DNA of 64,000 bases. It comes from Pedobacter sp. JY14-1. GTDB taxonomy: Bacteria > Bacteroidota > Bacteroidia > Sphingobacteriales > Sphingobacteriaceae. Under the pieces are notes generated by a model. That model was not told the DNA's origin, made no database searches, and was given only the letters and a program-made list of their open reading frames with translations. This document shows, piece after piece, positions 36,619 to 44,397 of this stretch. The number at the start of each line of letters is the position of its first letter. Position 1 is the first letter of the stretch. The stretch is taken from the NCBI RefSeq assembly GCF_029269825.1, contig NZ_JARJHU010000001.1:186001-250000 (forward strand), read 5' to 3'. Position numbers and translations under genes: made by a program.

Positions 36619-36981
36619 ATGATTATGAAATCCAGAGACACAAATGCCCTCGTAGCCATTGCCGCCCTTGCAGGAGCAGCAGTCGGTGCGTTAGCCGCCA
36701 TTTTGCTGGCACCAAAAAGCGGAAGAGAGATCCGCTCACAGCTTAGCTACAAACGGATATTCGGAAATCAGACCGAAGACGAACTGTATACGGACAGGCC
36801 GGTAGAGGAACTCTGGGAGCGCACCCGTGACCATGCGGAAAAACTACAGGGGCCTTCAGGGAAACGGAAAGATCCCTCGCGTATCAGCGTACCTTCAGCC
36901 GGCACCACCGCCTGGAGAGACCAGGAAAACGCCCCCACCCCGCCCTGGAAAGAAGATAACCATACAGAAGGAAAGTTCTGA
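36619..36981 (+). CDS. YtxH-domain membrane protein
   Basis: A 120-residue small protein with one N-terminal hydrophobic helix (ALVAIAALAGAAVGALAAIL) and the LLAPKSGREIR motif of YtxH-like general-stress proteins. The C-terminal 70 residues are polar, Pro-rich and probably disordered. Met3 at 36625 is an equally good start. The function of the family is unknown, though members are often stress-induced. It ends just before a strong bidirectional terminator. Confidence 0.8.
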   Translation: MIMKSRDTNALVAIAALAGAAVGALAAILLAPKSGREIRSQLSYKRIFGNQTEDELYTDRPVEELWERTRDHAEKLQGPSGKRKDPSRISVPSAGTTAWRDQENAPTPPWKEDNHTEGKF

Positions 36982-36990
36982 GCAACACCA

Positions 36991-37029
36991 AAAAAAAGAG
37001 GAAGCATGTGATGTGCTTCCTCTTTTTTT
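36991..37029. terminator. Bidirectional rho-independent terminator
   Basis: A stem of 16 bp (36991-37006 paired with 37014-37029) with A-run and T-run arms around a GC-containing core (GAGGAAGCA) and a 7-base loop. It lies between the converging YtxH gene and aldose epimerase gene and has T-runs on both strands, so it can serve both. Confidence 0.85.
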
Positions 37030-37061
37030 TAAGAAAATTAAGAGGTCTGAGGCCTCAGCAG

Positions 37062-38231
37062 CTATTTAGCGCTGAATTTATAAACAGACGAAGTTTTATA
37101 AGTTTGTCCCGGGCTCAGTACAGTTGAAGGGAAAGCAGGCTGATTCGGAGAATCCGGAAAATGCTGTGTCTCCAGAGCCAGGGCCGTCCTGAAATCATCC
37201 TTAGCCCCACCTTTGAAAGTGTTCTTGCCCTGCATAAAGTTGCCTGAATAGAACTGCAGGCCAGGCTCCTGGGTATAGATGTCCATTACAATACCCGATT
37301 TGTCGCCCCATACGGTAGCCGCATGGTTTAAACTACCTACTTTAGTTCCGTTCAGCACAAAGTTGTGGTCATAACCCTTTCCTGCTTTCAGCTGCGCATT
37401 GTCTGCTTCGATACGTTTGCCAATGGTTTCAGGCTGGGTAAAATCAAACGGAGTACCTTTCACGGCCTCGTTCTTGCCCAGAGGGATCAGCGTGGTATCT
37501 ACAGGGGTATACTGGTCTGCAAAGATCTGAAGCTTATGGTCCAGTATGGTACCGCTGCCTTCGCCGTTCAGGTTGAAAAAGGCGTGGTTCGTCAGATTGC
37601 AGAGTGTCTTTTTATCGGTAGTCGCCTCATAATCCATCTTCAGTTCGTTGTCGTCAGTCAGACTATAGGTTACCTTTACATTCAGGTTGCCGGGATATCC
37701 CTCTTCCCCGTCTTTGGAAAGATAAGTCAGCACCAGGGTCTGGGCATCAGGCTGCGCCGCATCCCACACCACATACTGAAAACCCTTCTTTCCACCATGT
37801 AAAGTATTCTGTCCGTTGTTGAGTGCCAGTGTATATTCCTTGCCGTCCAGTTTAAACTTACCTTTGGCGATCCGGTTACCGTAGCGGCCGATGGTCGCTC
37901 CGAAATAAGGCTCCGTAGACTTTTCAAAGCCTTCCACGCTATCAAAACCGACCACAACATCTACCAGCTTACCGGCACTGTCAGGAACCAGCAGGCTCAC
38001 CAGACGGCCACCATAATTGGTGAAATAAGCCTGCATGTTGTTTTTGTTCTTCAATACATAAAGATTGGTCTTCTTGCCATCAATTTCCTTCTGGAACTTG
38101 GTACTGTCCAGCGAAATGGCAGCCGAAGCCGTGTCAGTAACCGTAGCGGTATCCTTTTTTTCAGGTTGATTACAAGCCGCAACTGCCAGCACCAGCGCAG
38201 CAGCAAAAAAAGATTTTAACGTTTGTTTCAT
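37062..38231 (-). CDS. galM: Aldose 1-epimerase (mutarotase), lipoprotein
   Basis: A 389-residue enzyme interconverting the alpha and beta anomers of sugars such as galactose and glucose. Signal peptide and lipobox VAAC place it in the envelope with Cys20 lipidated. Family markers are NNGQNTLHGGKKG, the catalytic-His segment NHAFFNLNGEG, and the catalytic Glu in ALETQHFPDSPN. An exported mutarotase fits sugar uptake after extracellular glycan breakdown. It stands alone between a terminator and a promoterless gap, so it is likely monocistronic. Confidence 0.92.
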   Translation of the reverse strand: MKQTLKSFFAAALVLAVAACNQPEKKDTATVTDTASAAISLDSTKFQKEIDGKKTNLYVLKNKNNMQAYFTNYGGRLVSLLVPDSAGKLVDVVVGFDSVEGFEKSTEPYFGATIGRYGNRIAKGKFKLDGKEYTLALNNGQNTLHGGKKGFQYVVWDAAQPDAQTLVLTYLSKDGEEGYPGNLNVKVTYSLTDDNELKMDYEATTDKKTLCNLTNHAFFNLNGEGSGTILDHKLQIFADQYTPVDTTLIPLGKNEAVKGTPFDFTQPETIGKRIEADNAQLKAGKGYDHNFVLNGTKVGSLNHAATVWGDKSGIVMDIYTQEPGLQFYSGNFMQGKNTFKGGAKDDFRTALALETQHFPDSPNQPAFPSTVLSPGQTYKTSSVYKFSAK

Positions 38232-38332
38232 CGATTAATATTTGATTAGGATTATTTAACATAAACTCTAATGCCAAATTAAGACATTATTTCAATTCGG
38301 CACTACTTCCTTTCAACATTTCATCGAACCGA

Positions 38333-40762
38333 TTACACGCGTCCCATCAGCGGATCGGTAAAACTACCGCTCACACCTTCCACATGCCCCGCATAGTGCC
38401 TCATGAAAACCGGATTTCCCGCCATACTCACCTGCAGGTCATACCAGTGGTGGGACTTGCCCAGATCAAAGGCGACCTTTATTTCCTGCTGTCCCTGCTT
38501 CAGCGTAATTTTTCTGTTGTGCAGCCCATATCCGGCATCCTTCACGTTAAACACCAGCGCCCCGCCCGGAACCAGCCGCTTGATGTGCAAGGTCACATTA
38601 CCTGTTGGTTTGCCGTTCAGGCCCTGCGCATACAATAGTGCCATACTGATCTCCGGATCCTGTGCATTGCCCTTAAACGCCCTGAAATATCCGTTCACGC
38701 TATATACAGTGAGGTCGTAAGTATCCCCAGGAAATCCGTTCAGCGGCCATTGATGGCGGAGCGTATCCCCGGCAGCAGCGGTAAAGGCAAGGTATTTACC
38801 CATCCCGTACACATTGAAACCGACCCCGCTTGAGTCGTTGCCGAAAAAGGTAGTGCCAGACTTAAAAGCCAGTTCAAAGCTGCTCCGGTTTCCCGAAAGC
38901 GTACCTTCGGTATAGATCTCATAAGGGATCACATTGGAGGGCTTTATACCGGGCTCCTGTCCTGGCAGCAGCGGGCTCGAAGCAGGATCTTTGATCACTT
39001 CCTGTATATCCTGGTCAGTCAGCGACCGGAACCCATCCGGCAGCTTTGCAAACTTGGCTTTATGGATGCTTTCCAGGAAAGGTATCCGCTCCACCGGAGC
39101 CGGAGTAGTGATCTGCTCGCCCTGATACGGCCTGAAGACCGAGGTCAGGTCACCGCACAGGCTCCTCCGCCACGAACTGATGTTATCTTCGGTGATCTTT
39201 TTACCGGTCTTATGGCTCAGGAACTTCTCCAGGAACCGGATCGAAGAAGTGTGGTCAAACACCTGCGAGTTGACATACCCGCCCCGGCTCCAGGGCGAGA
39301 CCACCACCATCGGCACCCGGAAACCAAGACCAATGGTGCTGGGCCTTTCACTATGCGCCTTACCCGCAAACTCGGGGTCTATATCCAGCGATGCAGACAC
39401 CCTACCTGTTGAAGGGTCGCTGGGGTCGGGGGCTGAAAACGGCGGAATGTGGTCAAAATAGCCGTCATTTTCATCATAGGTCAGGATAAAGATCGTCTTC
39501 TTCCATACCTCCGGGTTCTTCGTCAGGATATCGATCGCTTCCGAAAGGTACCAGGCCCCGTACCATGGCGCTCCCGGATGGTCGGAAAAATTACACGGCG
39601 CCACGAGCCAGGAAACTGTCGGCAGCCTGCCACTGTCCACATCTGCCCTGAACTGGTGCAATACATCACCCTTTGGTATCTGCACGGTACGCTGCGTCCC
39701 GTTATCGTCATAAGTTACCGTTTCCAGTGCGTGGTAGTCCGGATCATTGCGGTTCGTTACAAAGGCACGTCTGTGCAGGTCCTGTTCCTGCTCGCTTAAG
39801 GCTTCCAGCGGGTTCTTTTCCAGGAATTCAATATCTGCAATTACCTTCGCCAGCCGCTCCTTCAGTTTAGCATCTGTCTTTCCCGCCAGTTCCTGCTCCA
39901 TTTTGGTCCGCATCTTTTTCAGATAGATCAGGTGCTCCGGATGCCGCCGCACATGGTATTGCTTAAAGAACTCCATATCGTTGTCGGTGAAATTGGCCAG
40001 CCAGTCCTCTGCATCACCCTCCAGATCCACCCCCACACTCAGTTCATTCTGATAGATCTTCCAGTCCACGCCGTTGGCCGAAAGCCGCTCCGGGAAAGTG
40101 CTCCACGATAAACGTTCCGGACCGTCAATGTCACCGTTAGACAAATGCGGCTTCGATTGCGCATTCTGCTCCTCCCGGATCTTTCCGGTCCAGAAAAAGC
40201 AACGATTGGTGCTCGTGCCCGTCAGTGACGAACAGAAATTATGGTCGCAGACGGTAAATGCGTCTGCCAGCGCATAATAAAACGGAATATCCTCCCGGTT
40301 GTAATAGCCCATCGTCAGCGGCATATCCGCATATTCCTTATTGCCAGAGCGCTTCGCATCCAGCCAGCCATTATTCCTGCCATCGTTACGGGCAGCTACC
40401 TGGTTTTCCCAGGAATGGGGCAGCGCGCTCATCCAGGTTGCCTTGGTGTCCTTAATGTTCAGCCGGAAAGGCGCATAAGTATGGCCCTTTTTATTGCGCT
40501 GTAACCATACCGGATAACCATCAGGCAACCGGATCGCCCTGGGGTCATTGAACCCGCGCACACCCTTTAAAGTCCCGAAAGCATGGTCAAAGGACCGGTT
40601 CTCCTGCATCAGCAGTACAATGTGCTCTGCATCCATAAAGGTACTGCCGGGCGCCGGATCTATTGCCAGGGCCCGTTGCACGGCAGGGGGCAAAACACCG
40701 GCCATACCCAGGGCACCCGTCAGCAATGATGCCTTTTTTATAAAGTCTCTCCTGTTTTCCAT
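38333..40762 (-). CDS. Phosphocholine-specific phospholipase C, Tat-exported
   Basis: An 809-residue secreted phosphoesterase of the PlcH/PlcN family. Twin-arginine signal NRRDFIKK at residues 3-10. The catalytic domain has MQENRSFDHAFGTLKG (metal-binding Glu and Asn) and the active-site Thr in SLTGTSTNRCFF. The HPGAPW and TYDENDGYFDH segments are typical. After about residue 590 there are two C-terminal DUF756-type beta domains. It should hydrolyse phosphatidylcholine or sphingomyelin to release phosphocholine. It has a good promoter directly upstream and no operon partners. Confidence 0.92.
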   Translation of the reverse strand: MENRRDFIKKASLLTGALGMAGVLPPAVQRALAIDPAPGSTFMDAEHIVLLMQENRSFDHAFGTLKGVRGFNDPRAIRLPDGYPVWLQRNKKGHTYAPFRLNIKDTKATWMSALPHSWENQVAARNDGRNNGWLDAKRSGNKEYADMPLTMGYYNREDIPFYYALADAFTVCDHNFCSSLTGTSTNRCFFWTGKIREEQNAQSKPHLSNGDIDGPERLSWSTFPERLSANGVDWKIYQNELSVGVDLEGDAEDWLANFTDNDMEFFKQYHVRRHPEHLIYLKKMRTKMEQELAGKTDAKLKERLAKVIADIEFLEKNPLEALSEQEQDLHRRAFVTNRNDPDYHALETVTYDDNGTQRTVQIPKGDVLHQFRADVDSGRLPTVSWLVAPCNFSDHPGAPWYGAWYLSEAIDILTKNPEVWKKTIFILTYDENDGYFDHIPPFSAPDPSDPSTGRVSASLDIDPEFAGKAHSERPSTIGLGFRVPMVVVSPWSRGGYVNSQVFDHTSSIRFLEKFLSHKTGKKITEDNISSWRRSLCGDLTSVFRPYQGEQITTPAPVERIPFLESIHKAKFAKLPDGFRSLTDQDIQEVIKDPASSPLLPGQEPGIKPSNVIPYEIYTEGTLSGNRSSFELAFKSGTTFFGNDSSGVGFNVYGMGKYLAFTAAAGDTLRHQWPLNGFPGDTYDLTVYSVNGYFRAFKGNAQDPEISMALLYAQGLNGKPTGNVTLHIKRLVPGGALVFNVKDAGYGLHNRKITLKQGQQEIKVAFDLGKSHHWYDLQVSMAGNPVFMRHYAGHVEGVSGSFTDPLMGRV

Positions 40763-40804
40763 GTCGATTTTGCGTAAATCAGTGGTGTGGTCTGTTTAAT
40801 TTCC

Positions 40805-40834
40805 CAAAGCTAAAAATATAGGTTAAAGTCACAA
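40805..40834 (-). promoter_or_regulatory. Promoter of the phospholipase C gene (TTG-N19-TAGCTTTG)
   Basis: TTG at 40832-40834 and TAGCTTTG at 40805-40812 on the minus strand are separated by 19 bases, a full match to the Bacteroidota -33/-7 consensus. The start codon follows 42 bases downstream. It is the best promoter match I found in the window. Confidence 0.7.
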
Positions 40835-40983
40835 TACAGATAAGGTTAGCGCTATATTAAGATTTATACCGGCAGGTCCGGAATCTTTAAAGAAAAATAT
40901 TCCCTGCAGTTTTTTAGCAGTTTTATTCTATAGCTTTAGGGAATCATTAATATTTTCATTACTAACTCATCATCTCTCATTGT

Positions 40984-41223
40984 ATGCCAAAATATTATTT
41001 TGATAGGCTGGATTATCTGAACACGCTCATCAGAAAGCGATCTACAGGCTCTCCCGAACAGCTTGCCAAAAAACTTCAGGTAAGCGAACGTACCATTTTT
41101 CAATATGTAGATATATTGAGGTCACTGGGTGCCGAGATCAAGTATTCGCGGGTCAAACAATCTTACTACTACGCCCGCGACGGCACATTTGATTTCCAGT
41201 TTAAAAGATACGAGCACACCTGA
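40984..41223 (+). CDS. Small helix-turn-helix protein (HTH_11/DeoR-like)
   Basis: A 79-residue protein that is essentially one winged helix-turn-helix: QLAKKLQVSERTIFQYVDIL is the recognition unit, with the wing EIKYSRVKQSYYY following. It has no effector domain. It probably binds DNA as a dimer. It lies just ahead of the GT-C-like membrane protein and the aromatic small-protein/propeller genes on the same strand and may regulate them; this is inferred from position only. Confidence 0.8.
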   Translation: MPKYYFDRLDYLNTLIRKRSTGSPEQLAKKLQVSERTIFQYVDILRSLGAEIKYSRVKQSYYYARDGTFDFQFKRYEHT

Positions 41224-41270
41224 TCAGATCACGCTCCCGTAAAACCAAGTATCAACCTATCCCTGTTGTA

Positions 41271-42590
41271 ATGAATAAATCAATTGACACTGCCTTACCC
41301 GGCGGGCTCACCCTTCCTTTTTTTAAAACAATCGTCCAAAATGATCAGCCCATCCGGATTATTTCTTTAATCGTACTCTGCCTGACCGTTTACTTTCCCG
41401 TTTTCTTCCACAATTTCCAGCTTAACTGGGACGACCAGTGGGTGGCGATCAATGCTTATACCGAAGCAGGTCTGACGGTAAAGAACCTGTGGGCAATATT
41501 GACCGAATTCTACAACGGTCAGTATGCACCGGTAAACCAATTGTCCTATACGGTTCTTTTTCAATTATTTGGCTACAACCCTTTCTGGTTTCACACCGTT
41601 GGCATATTGCTCCATATCGGCAATGTCCTGCTGGTTTATTTCCTTTTAAAGGCCCTGCTTGCCGCATCCGGCAGCTTCAGGCAAAGCGCAGCAGAAAGAA
41701 TATCCTTCCTATCGGCTGCGATCATGTCGGTACATCCGTTCCTGGTAGAATCCGTAGCCTGGGTATCTGCCTCAAAGATCCTCCTGTACAGCTTCTTTTA
41801 CCTGCTCGCTTCCTGCTACTATGTTAAATTTATCCGGAATGGCCGTCCCAGTTCCTATCTAATGGCTATGCTCCTGTTTATTTTATCGTTCGGGGCCAAG
41901 GAACAGGCTGTTACCTTTCCGGTATTCATGCTGCTGATCGACTATGCAACAGGAAGAAACCTCAGGAACAAGGCGCTCTGGCTGCAGAAGGTTCCGTTTT
42001 TCCTGCTGGCGATATTTTTTGGCTATGTCACCCTGCTTTCCCAGAAGTCTACCGGCGCCGGGCTTTTGTCAGATTCGGTCCAGTATCCTTTATATCAGAA
42101 CCTGGTTTTTGCTTGTTATTCGATTACCGAATACCTGGTCAAATGCCTTATACCCGTCAAACTCAGCTATATCTATACCTTCCCAAATGCGATCGGGCAG
42201 CCTCTTCCGCTGAAATTCTGGACCTATCCGGTGCTCATCGCGATCATGACAATCGCATTCGCCGATTTCTGGAAGAAGAAATGGGTCCTGTTCGGCATGC
42301 TGTTTTTCCTGCTGCACCTGGGCCTGGTACTTCATATTATCCCTATTTCAAGATCAGCCATCGTCGCAGACCGGTATGCCTATATCGCATCTGTCGGCAT
42401 ATTCTTTCTGATCGCCTACCTCCTGGAAGTTCATGTCCTGGAAAAACAGAAATTAAAAAAAATAGCCCTGCCACTGATCGCCACTTATATCCTTGCGCTT
42501 GGCCTCTATGCGCACAACTACAGCAAAGTCTGGAGAAACAGTAAGCTGCTCAAATCAGATGTAGAAAAAATTATCCGTCAGGGTAAATAA
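41271..42590 (+). CDS. GT-C-like polytopic membrane protein (mannosyltransferase-like)
   Basis: A 439-residue inner-membrane protein with about ten hydrophobic helices. The first extracytoplasmic loop has the Asp pair D54-D55 in NWDDQW, the position where GT-C glycosyltransferases keep their catalytic acid. Further conserved-looking segments are QYAPVNQLSY and VESVAWVSASK. Relatives usually carry C-terminal TPR repeats, which are missing here, so the protein ends after the last helix. It may transfer a sugar from a lipid carrier to a protein or glycan outside the membrane. A short pair of hairpins follows its stop. Confidence 0.7.
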   Translation: MNKSIDTALPGGLTLPFFKTIVQNDQPIRIISLIVLCLTVYFPVFFHNFQLNWDDQWVAINAYTEAGLTVKNLWAILTEFYNGQYAPVNQLSYTVLFQLFGYNPFWFHTVGILLHIGNVLLVYFLLKALLAASGSFRQSAAERISFLSAAIMSVHPFLVESVAWVSASKILLYSFFYLLASCYYVKFIRNGRPSSYLMAMLLFILSFGAKEQAVTFPVFMLLIDYATGRNLRNKALWLQKVPFFLLAIFFGYVTLLSQKSTGAGLLSDSVQYPLYQNLVFACYSITEYLVKCLIPVKLSYIYTFPNAIGQPLPLKFWTYPVLIAIMTIAFADFWKKKWVLFGMLFFLLHLGLVLHIIPISRSAIVADRYAYIASVGIFFLIAYLLEVHVLEKQKLKKIALPLIATYILALGLYAHNYSKVWRNSKLLKSDVEKIIRQGK

Positions 42591-42616
42591 ACCAATCCTT
42601 TATGAGACCATTTAAG

Positions 42617-42645
42617 CGCCAGAAGTGGCGACCCCTTCCGGGGTC
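42617..42645 (+). promoter_or_regulatory. Two adjacent small stem-loops between membrane protein and secreted small-protein gene
   Basis: CGCCA-GAAG-TGGCG (42617-42630) is followed directly by GACCCC-TTCC-GGGGTC (42630-42645), two tight tetraloop hairpins sharing one base. They lie 26 bases after the stop and 55 before the next ATG. They may be a processing site, a weak terminator or a leader structure. Confidence 0.5.
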
Positions 42646-42699
42646 TGTTCACACTTTGCACCATTCAAATTCATCAATCATTCACTTAAACAAAAAACA

Positions 42700-43113
42700 A
42701 TGAAAAAAGCACTAAAAATAACCGGTATAGCCGCGGTAGTACTCACCCTGGTCTTCAACCTGCAATATGCATTCCTTGGCTACGATATCAAAAACAGCCC
42801 CGATAAGGCTATGGCCGCATGGACCTCCAATGGTACCGTGTTCTGCTTCAGCTCTCCAAGTACCACCTACAGGGCAGGTACCTGGCAATGGGTATCTGAC
42901 GACTTCTACTGGGATGCCTATGGTTACTATGGCTATGAATATGGTTTCTGGTGGTTCTTACCGCACAACTCCGGCACAGAGTGTGGCCTTACCGAGGTAT
43001 TCGACCATCAACCGACAAATCCGGCATCTCAGGGCTACAATATACCAGACTACTATTATCACCTGGACCCTACCCGAGATATTACCAATATCAAGCCGCC
43101 GTATACACCTTAA
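42700..43113 (+). CDS. Secreted aromatic-rich small protein of unknown function
   Basis: A 137-residue protein read from ATG 42700, after a purine-rich leader. The longer frame from 42625 runs through hairpins and has no support. The N-terminus (MKKALKITGIAAVVLTLVFN) is a signal-like helix followed by LQYAFLGYDIK, a pattern that I recall from NVEALA-like small exported proteins of Bacteroidota placed before 6-bladed beta-propeller proteins. Residues 67-86 contain 12 aromatic residues of 20 (Tyr, Trp, Phe). Cys49 and Cys95 could form a disulfide. No enzymatic motif. The next gene encodes exactly such a propeller lipoprotein, so the two probably act together. Confidence 0.65.
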   Translation: MKKALKITGIAAVVLTLVFNLQYAFLGYDIKNSPDKAMAAWTSNGTVFCFSSPSTTYRAGTWQWVSDDFYWDAYGYYGYEYGFWWFLPHNSGTECGLTEVFDHQPTNPASQGYNIPDYYYHLDPTRDITNIKPPYTP

Positions 43114-43126
43114 TACTTCAGAAACC

Positions 43127-43153
43127 AGCCTGCTCCTCCGTTTGGGGCAGGCT
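43127..43153 (+). terminator. Stem-loop between the aromatic small protein and the propeller gene
   Basis: AGCCTGC (43127-43133) pairs with GCAGGCT (43147-43153) around a 13-base loop. It lies 13 bases after the stop codon and 18 before the next start. It may act as a partial terminator that lowers expression of the downstream propeller gene. Confidence 0.45.
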
Positions 43154-43171
43154 ATTTAACCATCCGGATAT

Positions 43172-44302
43172 ATGAAACCGATCATTTACCTCATCGCCAT
43201 TTCCATCTTTGCCAGTTGCACCCAGGTGGACAAGCAACAAAAGGCCAGCCTGCCCATTGCCAGATCTATAAAGATACAACCCGCAGACTCGCAGCAGGTC
43301 TATATAGAAGACATTGCCGACAGCATCAGGTATATCACGCTCCAGACCAATAAGGATTTCTCCTTCCGGTTCATCACCAACTTTATCATTACCGGTAAAA
43401 ACATCCTCGTGTGCGACCGCACCCAGAACAAAATATTCATATTCAGTAAAGAAGGCGTTCCCGAGCGCATGATCGTGCATTCGCCGATTACCGATATGCT
43501 CTATGATGAAGATTCCGGAGAAATACAGATCCTCGACATCAGTATGAACAGGATCTTCAGGTTCGATACCAATGGCCAGTTTAAAGGCGACCTGGCTGTT
43601 GCAGGTATAAGCTATCTGGGCCTCTCCCTGGCCAAAAACAAAAATATGTATGTGTGCGAAATGATCAGCAATAAGAACAATACCTCAATGGCCCGCCTCA
43701 GTACCTTCAACAAGGAAGAAGAAAGCATCAACTACGTCAACCAGCAGCTTAATTACCCGCCCATTATCCAGGACCTGAACATTCTGTACCCCCACAAATT
43801 TGACAATTATAAAGACTCCCTCTTTTACTTTCCCCTTCTGGACAACAAGATCTATCATGTAGCCGCAACCCATTCTTCACCGGTATACGAGCTGGAGCTT
43901 CCAAAGGAAAACAGCATCGGTGATCAGCTTAAAGCAGAACATCCTGCCAAAGACAACTTTGAATACTGGCGGAAGATGAAAGAATACAACACCATTTTTG
44001 AAAACAACTCGCTCTTCATTAACGACAGCTGGGTATTCTTCCGCTATTGTTTCCAGACCATACAGCAAACCCGGAATGTATTCTTCTCAAAGAAAACCGG
44101 GAAAGTAATCCAGTTTACGGGTTATGCCAGCAGGATCAATAAGAACTTCCACATTAAAAGTCCCGTCATCGGAAAAACAGGGAATTTCTTTGTTGTGGCC
44201 ATACCTCCCGAAAAATCAAGAATCAAACCTGCCAGCAAACAAGGGCCTGCCAGCGAGCCTCGCCCTATAAAGCTCATGTTGTTTACATTAAAGAACAGCT
44301 GA
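43172..44302 (+). CDS. 6-bladed beta-propeller lipoprotein (DUF5128-like)
   Basis: A 376-residue surface or periplasmic lipoprotein. The signal peptide ends in a lipobox FASC with the modified Cys at residue 15. The body is repetitive and strand-rich, with blade-like segments such as KIFIFSKEGVPERMI, RIFRFDTNGQFKGDL and NVFFSKKTGKVIQFTG. It has the pattern of the Bacteroidota 6-bladed beta-propeller family (BF2992-like). The family has no known activity; binding of a ligand or partner is likely. It is paired with the secreted aromatic protein upstream. Confidence 0.8.
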   Translation: MKPIIYLIAISIFASCTQVDKQQKASLPIARSIKIQPADSQQVYIEDIADSIRYITLQTNKDFSFRFITNFIITGKNILVCDRTQNKIFIFSKEGVPERMIVHSPITDMLYDEDSGEIQILDISMNRIFRFDTNGQFKGDLAVAGISYLGLSLAKNKNMYVCEMISNKNNTSMARLSTFNKEEESINYVNQQLNYPPIIQDLNILYPHKFDNYKDSLFYFPLLDNKIYHVAATHSSPVYELELPKENSIGDQLKAEHPAKDNFEYWRKMKEYNTIFENNSLFINDSWVFFRYCFQTIQQTRNVFFSKKTGKVIQFTGYASRINKNFHIKSPVIGKTGNFFVVAIPPEKSRIKPASKQGPASEPRPIKLMLFTLKNS

Positions 44303-44324
44303 ATGACTGACCGGAAAATAAATA

Positions 44325-44350
44325 AAGCGCCGGGAATATTCCCGGCGCTT
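44325..44350 (-). terminator. Perfect 26-base palindrome between converging genes
   Basis: AAGCGCCGGGAAT followed directly by its reverse complement (44325-44350). On the minus strand it is followed by a T-rich run, so it is a terminator of the IPT/TIG gene. It can also stop the plus-strand propeller transcript. Confidence 0.75.
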
Positions 44351-44397
44351 ACAATGATGCCAGCCCCTGCCGAAGTCAATTCAGCAGCCAGTACCGG

